A stretch of 64,000 nucleotides of DNA from Allium sativum (Eukaryota > Streptophyta > Magnoliopsida > Asparagales > Amaryllidaceae): NCBI GenBank assembly GCA_030737875.1, contig CM060920.1, forward strand, positions 479,352,861 to 479,416,860. The letters run 5' to 3'. Made by a program: the position numbers and the translations under genes. Of this stretch, positions 58,328 to 64,000 are shown one piece after another. The notes beneath the pieces were generated by a model that was given only the letters and a program-made list of their open reading frames with translations, had not been told where the DNA came from and searched no databases. Within the stretch, counting starts at the first letter, position 1; the number at the start of each line of letters is the position of its first letter.

Positions 58328-61186
58328 ATATTATTAAGCAGGTTGTCTATATGTTTAATAAATGCTGCTTTATTCCGCACCATGGTGTTAATTATTCCAA
58401 GTCCAACTTTTTTAAGCGGCCTTTCCATATATTTAAAAGATATGAGGGAAGAATATTTAATGTGAATACTCCCTTTCCAAAAGAATCTCATGAAAATGGT
58501 TCTAATCATTTTCAGTAAATTAATTGGCAGTATGTAAGTTCTAGTCCAATACGAGTGCATTGAAATTATAACTAATTTAATTAATGTAAGTCGACCTACT
58601 TGATTGAGCATGTTATTTGATCAGCAATTCATATGGCTTGTTATCCTATTGTACAGTGGAAGGCACTATGCAGTAGTGATTCGAGATGTCATCAGTGGCA
58701 GCCCAAGGTAGTTCGTGGTGTTTCGATTGATGTTTAGACCAGTGATCGCTTGCATTTCAGCAGTCGCTTAAGGCGAGATCCCCGCAATATTTAATTCTAA
58801 TTTCGCAAGGTTGATTTGCAAACCTATAATCTTGCAAAATTTATCTAGAATACTCATAATGTTAGTCATGGTATCTTTGTCAAGAGTACAAAATACAATA
58901 AGATCATTGGCAAAAAGAAGAGACATGATTTGGGGATCATTGCATTTAGGATGAAGCTTGAATTTATTGTTACTAACTGCTTCGTCAAATAGCCTAGTTA
59001 AAAGTTCCATTACTATTATGAAAATGTAGGCGGACATTGGGTCTCCTTGACGTATACCAATCTTACTTTTAAAATATCCAACTTTCGAACCGTTATATTG
59101 ATAGAAAAATTAACAATGGATAGGCATTCATAAATCCAAGCTAAGAAATTGCCAGGGAAGTTCATGTATATTAAAATTTTGATTATAGAATCCCTGTGCA
59201 GAGTGTCATAAGCTTTTTTATGTCAAGTTTCAGCATAGCTCTAGGAGTTATGGTTTTCCTATTATAACCTTTTAAGAGTTCATGGCCTATTAGAACATTA
59301 TCTAGGATGTTCCTTTTAGCAAGAAAGGTCGATTGATTGGGGGAGATTATCGTAGATAAAACACTTTTAAGTCTGTTGGCTATAATCTTTGCAATACTTT
59401 TATAATGGGTACTACAATAGGCAATAGGTCTAAATGCGTTTACATGATTAGCGTTTTTTGGTTTTAGGTATCAATGCCAAAGTGGTTGAGTTATAAGAGT
59501 CCATCAGTTTTGCTTTTTTAAAAAAATTAGAGATGGTTTTGCACACATCTTCACCAACTGTATTCCAACAGTTTATGTAAAATTTGGCATTAAACTCGTC
59601 TAGACCACTACATGAAGATTTGTTTAAGAAAAACATAGCATTTTTAATCTCTTCATGAGTCACCAGGGATCTAAGGGAATCGTATTCAGCCGTACTTAGC
59701 TTCGGTAGAATATTAGGGTTAAGATGATTGAAGCATGGAATAAAATCATTCACATTACCAAACAAAGACGTGAAGTGGTTAATAAAAGCTACCTGAATGT
59801 CGGGTTAGTGGTATGCAAGTTGTTTTCATCATCCGTAATCGAAAAGATATTTTCTTTATTTTGTTTCGCTTTCAAAGCACTGTGGAAGAAAGTGGTATTC
59901 TTGTCTCCCTCCTTTATCCAGTGCAATCTGGCCTTTTGTCGTTTCATTAAACCCTCTGTATACATAGCATTTTTTTCAGTTTTTCAGTGCATACACTTTC
60001 AAGAGCATCGAGAGACGAGTTGCTAATATCATTTAGCATGGCAGCTTGAACAGTAGCTAACTGTTCAGCCAACGCATCAGAGAGCTTCGAGCCCCTACCA
60101 AATCTTTCGCTCGCCCAAGTATTCAATGTGTTTTTAATCAATTTATGTTTGTTATGAAGTACATACATGGGGTTGCCGTAGCTAGGTTGATTCCAAGTAG
60201 ACATCACAATATCATAGAAATCATCTTCCCTAAACCAAGTATTAATTTTTTTTAAACATGACTTCCTAATAACACTTTGATCACCTAAGGATATTATTTG
60301 TGGTAAATGATCAGAGATATTAGGGAGCGGCATATGATTGCGTAGGGAGGGCCAAGTGTTCAAAGCAGTGTAAGTGCAAAACAAGTGATCAATTTTAGAG
60401 AAAGTTCTCAAAACATCATTTTTCTTATTGTTCCAAGTGTGTTCTACACCAGAGGCTTTAATTTCAATTAAATTATTGTCATGAATGGCAGTGTTAAGGG
60501 GAATTAATTCATGCAAAGTGACAGGGGATCCACCAGCCCGATCCTTTAACTGTAAGGGAGAGTTAAAATCTCCACTAACAATCCATGGGTGGGAGTTTCG
60601 CCTAAAATTGAGCAACATAGCATACATTTCATTTCTAGCATTCAATGAATTCCTAGCATAAATGAAGGTGATATAATATGAAATGTTTGTGGGAAGATGG
60701 ATATTGCGGCAGTGTATTAACTGATCAGTGGATATAACTTTTGTAAGATTGTCAGATTGTGTATGTGCGGGTGAAAAATGATACAAATTCTGCCATAAGC
60801 AGCTTCATTCAAATTGTGAATTAGGTTCCAGGATGGATTGACCTACGTTGCTGCTTTTTTCATTAGTGAAGCATTTAATTCTGTTTCCAGAATCGCCAAA
60901 ATAGATAGATTATGGTTGATTATCAGGTCCTTACATGCATCGAGCTTAAAGTCTTGATGCGCTTCCGGCATATTCCATATCGCAATATTTTGTAACATTG
61001 GGTAAACATTATTTCTTCGGCTTTCTTTGTCATAAGCCTAGTTACAGGGCTTGAACTCCTATTTGTGATAATCGAGGTGACGAACTTCTTTTGTTTTTCC
61101 TTTTTGTTAGATGTAGAGGTTCCTTTCGAAATTGCGGAGAAAATTTCGTGAATTCTTCAATCTCAATGTCAGTCAAGAAGGGTTTA

Positions 61187-62559
61187 TGTAACGTCCCAGA
61201 TTTTTGAACGTTGATTACGAATATTTAAATCTATTTAAATATTGATATGGCAATATTAGCAGATTTTATATTGAATTTATTTTATAAAATTGAGTTCAAA
61301 AATATATAATTAAAACGAGCTCGAAAACGACGTGGCAGTTCCTAATTTTCGATCTGAACTTTAATTGTATATACAGAATCCGTTTTAAGTCGGAATTCTG
61401 TGAAACAAGAAACGTTTGAATCGATTTGATTATACTTTTCTAACGGAAGAGAAAAATGGAAATTTCATATTATGTATTGTAAGATATGTCCAGATTAAAA
61501 TTTCCGATAATCGTTATAGAATCGTTCATCGACCATAACGGTTTATTTGATATAACCGCATGCTGAATTCGAATCTGGACAATATTCTTTTGAGACGTAG
61601 TTATAATTTAATTTTTAGAATTTTACTGTAATTTTTAATAAATTAAATATGCAGCTTTTTATTTGAAGTATTGGGCACCCTGTATCAGTATTTCGGGGTT
61701 TCACAATGTGAGTTAACCCACCGATATTATAATATTTTCGGGACCGTGGCACCTCGTTGGACATAACTGTATCTTTACTCCTGTCTGTAGCGGTCAATAA
61801 ATAAATAAAATTATACGGTACCATATAAACCTCGAAATAAATAAATAAAATAAAAATAAAACAACTTCATGATCAAGGAACTGAAACGTACCCTTACCTG
61901 CTGAAACATCTACCTGAGGCCTTCCCATCAAATGAAACATCGCGGCGCACATGCCTGAATGGAAACAGGCGCTACGCTTGTAATCTCCACCCAAGTAATA
62001 TCTGAAGCTCAAATCAAAAGGCTGTACATCATGCAACTTCTCATCACATTGAAACAAAGACATCTTGCCTTCCAATCTTTTAACACCGTGCCGACCAAGG
62101 TGGAAATGGCAGTTTTGTAATATGTGAACCGTGGTGATCAAGGTACTGAATAAAATACAATTTTCAATTGCGTGCTGCCCACGCCTCTCCCCCTATAAAT
62201 AACAACAACGTCTGTCCCCTTTCAAACACAAACCGTAAGCCCTCTCTTCAAATACAGAATAAAGCCGACTCTTTTTCCTCATGAACTTTATAACACGCGA
62301 GCTTCATTTCAAAAACAAACACAACATTCGTTTGAAAACCTTGGGACCAAGAGAGATAGCTGACTCTCTTAAACGTCTGGGCGCATTTGTATAGCTGAAC
62401 CACGCAGTGGTGCATGGATACAGGAGGAAGAGGGTGGACGGAAAGCAAGTCTGTAATTAAATAAGGAAAGAGATGGAATGGCAACTTTATTTGTTTTGCA
62501 TGAACAGAAGAAAGCATTTACAGAGAAGGAGAAAGAAGATTGGGAGAAGGAGAAATGCA
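61187..62559 (+). repeat. Candidate solo LTR (chromovirus-type)
   Basis: It starts TGTAACGTCCCAGATTTTT, like many plant Ty3 LTRs, directly where LINE homology ends, and closes with ATGCA. The six bases GGTTTA stand on both sides (61181-61186 and 62560-62565), one base longer than the usual duplication. A TATAAATA box lies at 62194-62201. No primer site or internal domain follows, hence a solo LTR. A minus-strand open stretch (61,905-62,120, with a good CAG/GTAAGG donor) inside it has no recognised family. Confidence 0.45.
62194..62201 (+). promoter_or_regulatory. TATA box in the candidate solo LTR
   Basis: CCCCCTATAAATAAC followed by a C/A-rich likely start region. Confidence 0.5.
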
Positions 62560-62565
62560 GGTTTA

Positions 62566-63118
62566 GTTTTTGCATGATGAGGAAGTGGGTACGGTAGGAG
62601 CTGATGCTCGCATTCAACATACTGAAATGGGGAAGACATGAACGAAGAATATTGTGTGCGTGGAGAACAATGGTGAGGTCCGTTCAACGGGGTTGTTTTG
62701 GTTACATGAAGTCACGTTTTAGTGGGACTAGGTGTTCTGTGTTTCGGTGAGGTGAAAGCACCAGTGAAGTGGACGACACTCGGTGGTTGCTGGCGGTTCG
62801 AGACGGGTTCTCTGGAAATAGGGAAGGAGTGTGGGAATGGTGAGAAGATTGGCATGGGATCGGAAGCATATGAGAGCTCGGTTTCTCTGAAACGAGAAGA
62901 TGATGAACTATGGGTTCAAAGGATTATATACAGCAGGTATACACGCAAATAGGCCTAATCATCATTTCACTGCCTAATTCTACTTCTAAACCGTAAATTC
63001 TACTTACGTATGTAACCGTAATTTAATTAACATAAGGGTAAGAATTAGTGTTATATATATATATATATATATATCATATAAGTTATGTTTAATAATATGG
63101 TAACCTGACATGTGTTCC
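62566..63118. other. Spacer between candidate LTR and Harbinger-type element
   Basis: A 76-codon plus-strand ORF (62722-62952) has no domain or context. A short TA run lies at about 63053-63074. Confidence 0.35.
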
Positions 63119-63209
63119 TAAGGGGCTGTTCTTTGGACTCAAAACGGTCCGTTGTCAAACGGACGCGTCCAACGCGTCCGTTGAACAACGGCTCGTTTTG
63201 AGTCGTTTT

Positions 63210-63308
63210 GCCAACGGCTCAAAGTTGAGCTGTTGGCACTGGACGCGTCGGATGCGTTGGACGCGTCTGACGCGTCCAGTGCCAACGGCTCAACTTTGAG
63301 CCGTTGGC
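63210..63308. repeat. Near-perfect 40-bp inverted repeat (hairpin)
   Basis: The arms 63210-63249 and 63269-63308 match at 39 of 40 positions, separated by a 19-bp loop. The arms contain CAACGGCTCAA and ACGCGTC words that also recur singly upstream at 63140-63210. Confidence 0.95.
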
Positions 63309-63330
63309 ACTTTCCTCCCCAATCCCCAAC

Positions 63331-63340
63331 CCTTATATAT
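63331..63340 (+). promoter_or_regulatory. TATA box before the Harbinger-type ORF
   Basis: CCTTATATATGA about 70 bp before the ATG at 63407, with a C/T-rich leader between. Confidence 0.55.
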
Positions 63341-63406
63341 GATCTCCCCGCTCTTCTACTTCCCACACATCTTCTTCCAACTCCCCTTCTTCCACTTTTT
63401 CTTACA

Positions 63407-63601
63407 ATGGAGAATCCTGATTTTATGGCGTATGACGATGATCCAAATAAAATTCCAGATGAGTACGAACAAGAATACAACGACGTGCGAAACATAGGCA
63501 ATAATGACCTAGCACCGGCTCAACGCTATCAAGGCAGCGCTGATATGGCAGTGCGTCGCGATCAGATAAGAGACGAGCTTGTTGGAGAAGGATTGCACTA
63601 A
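63407..63601 (+). CDS. 64-residue acidic ORF of the Harbinger-type element
   Basis: The peptide starts MENPDFMAYDDDPNKIPDEY and ends with ADMAVRRDQIRDELVGEG. The last segment resembles the C-terminal helix of plant PIF/Harbinger transposases (RDxIxxxL), so this may be a transposase whose middle was deleted, leaving both ends in frame. The upstream frame is open to 63233, but that ATG lies inside the hairpin and before the TATA box, so the start at 63407 is preferred. It has no catalytic residues and could at most act as a small accessory or inhibitory protein. Confidence 0.45.
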   Translation: MENPDFMAYDDDPNKIPDEYEQEYNDVRNIGNNDLAPAQRYQGSADMAVRRDQIRDELVGEGLH

Positions 63602-63605
63602 TAGA

Positions 63606-63760
63606 TTTCTGCAATGTATCACTTTATCTACTGTTTTATTTGTTCTGCAATGTATCACTTTATCTACTGTTTTCTTATTTTTGCAATGTATCCCTTTAGC
63701 TCTTTTATTTGTATTTCTGCAATGTATCACTTTCTATACTGTTTTTATGTAACAAACTGT
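63606..63760 (+). repeat. Tandem repeat, four units of about 37 bp, after the ORF
   Basis: The unit TTCTGCAATGTATCACTTTA followed by TCTACTGTTTT recurs at 63607, 63643, about 63681 and 63716. Confidence 0.9.
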
Positions 63761-63839
63761 TATGTTTTGTTAACTGTGTATTTCTGCAATAATTATAATG
63801 TTATGTTTTAATCTGTAATTAGTTAAATTACAAATATAA

Positions 63840-63970
63840 ATAAAATACTCCGCTTAAATTCTCCGCTTAAATACTCCGCTTAAACCGAAGAACACATCGT
63901 CCGCTAACTACTATTCTCCGCTATAATACTCCGCTCAAATTCTCCACTTAAATACTCCGCTTAAACTTGC
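63840..63970. repeat. Subterminal CTCCGCTTAAAT repeats
   Basis: About eight copies of the 12-bp word, some altered, end just inside the right terminus. This is the layout expected of transposase-binding subterminal repeats. Confidence 0.85.
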
Positions 63971-64000
63971 AAAGAACACACCCTAAGCGAATATTAATTT

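Larger units (their letters stand above)
56507..60998 (-). pseudogene. LINE ORF2: endonuclease, reverse transcriptase, zf-RVT
   Basis: The start ATG at 60998 gives MLQNIAIWNMPEAHQDF, the usual ORF2 opening. The APE endonuclease has IVSGDFNSPL (about 60587) and ISDHLP (about 60325). RT pieces follow: MFFLNKSSCSGLDEFNAKF (about 59650), then LLFANDLIVFC at about 58910, where the catalytic FADD box reads FAND. Beyond the 962-bp insert the frame continues with FWTMEPPYNLSWTWT, and ends with a zinc-binding CTFCQSEPENVEHLFFEC (about 56800). A TAG at about 60850, shifts and the D-to-N change make it dead. ORF2 would nick DNA and copy the LINE RNA. Confidence 0.85.
56280..61186 (-). mobile_element. 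L1-type LINE, 5'-truncated, split by a 962-bp insert
   Basis: Minus strand: the end of ORF1 (61186 to about 61000), then ORF2 from the ATG at 60998 with endonuclease, reverse transcriptase and a zf-RVT region, and an untranslated tail to about 56,280. It is interrupted at 57366-58327 by another element. Many stops and shifts show an old copy. The exact 3' end and flanking duplication could not be fixed. Confidence 0.8.
63122..63983 (+). mobile_element. Short PIF/Harbinger-type element
   Basis: TAA flanks both sides (63119-63121 and 63984-63986). The ends are GGGGCTGTTCTTTGGA and, on the minus strand, GGGTGTGTTCTTTGCA, 13 of 16 matching. A 3-bp TAA/TTA duplication and G-rich termini fit PIF/Harbinger. 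At 862 bp it lacks the full transposase (DDE domain) but has a promoter-like region, a short ORF and repeated subterminal words. Confidence 0.8.

Noticed and set aside
62722..62952. 76-codon plus-strand ORF
   Set aside because: No domain, no promoter, no relative in the window.
63233..63406. Longer N-terminus for the Harbinger-type ORF
   Set aside because: It would start inside the hairpin and before the TATA box, and the added residues are simple repeats of the hairpin.

Overview
The window is transposon-rich nuclear DNA of a flowering plant, most likely a eudicot. The evidence is the set of plant LTR-retrotransposon lineages, plant-type CACTA, PIF/Harbinger and L1 elements, the AT-rich spacers, and a decayed plant glutamine synthetase fragment. 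I see no intact host gene, no rRNA or tRNA gene and no CRISPR array. The species cannot be named from the sequence.

Left half (1-32.6 kb) is a four-deep nest. A gag-only Copia relative (31621 onward, plus strand) was split by element A, a Tekay/Del-like Ty3 chromovirus on the minus strand. Element A has unusually long LTRs of about 4.55 kb: one at 27066-31620, the other from before base 1 to 21444. Its left LTR was split by element B, a Tat-lineage Ty3 element on the plus strand (2828-19748, 689-bp LTRs). The archaeal-type RNase H region of B was in turn split by a 3,475-bp CACTA element (7753-11227, TAG duplication).

Middle (32.6-46.9 kb): a CACTA-like terminus, a spacer holding two decayed exons of glutamine synthetase, and element C (35174-46867, minus strand, ACAAG duplication). 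Element C is a second Tat element related to B that has lost most of RT, both RNases H and most of integrase. B and C each carry, downstream of pol and in antisense, a long intron-containing coding region (Transposase_28-like domain plus coiled coil) with its own TATA box. Both also carry clusters of a short CGTGA-type motif in the LTR, the start of gag and the antisense leader.

Right part (46.9-64 kb): a 184-bp unit flanked on both sides by (TA)n tracts (Micron/TAFT-like), a decayed L1 ORF1, a young gag-only Copia element with 585/589-bp LTRs and a perfect AAATA duplication (51595-54440), a decayed L1 ORF2 (about 56.3-61.2 kb) split by a 962-bp insert with a perfect 9-bp duplication, a candidate solo LTR (61187-62559), and a short PIF/Harbinger-type element (63122-63983, TAA duplication) with a 40-bp-arm hairpin, a TATA box and a 64-codon ORF.

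Relative ages by hand comparison: the LTR pairs of B and C differ at about 6-7% of sites in the parts I counted, the gag-only Copia pair at about 2%. All long coding regions are broken by stops, frameshifts or deletions; the exception is the small ORF in the Harbinger-type element.
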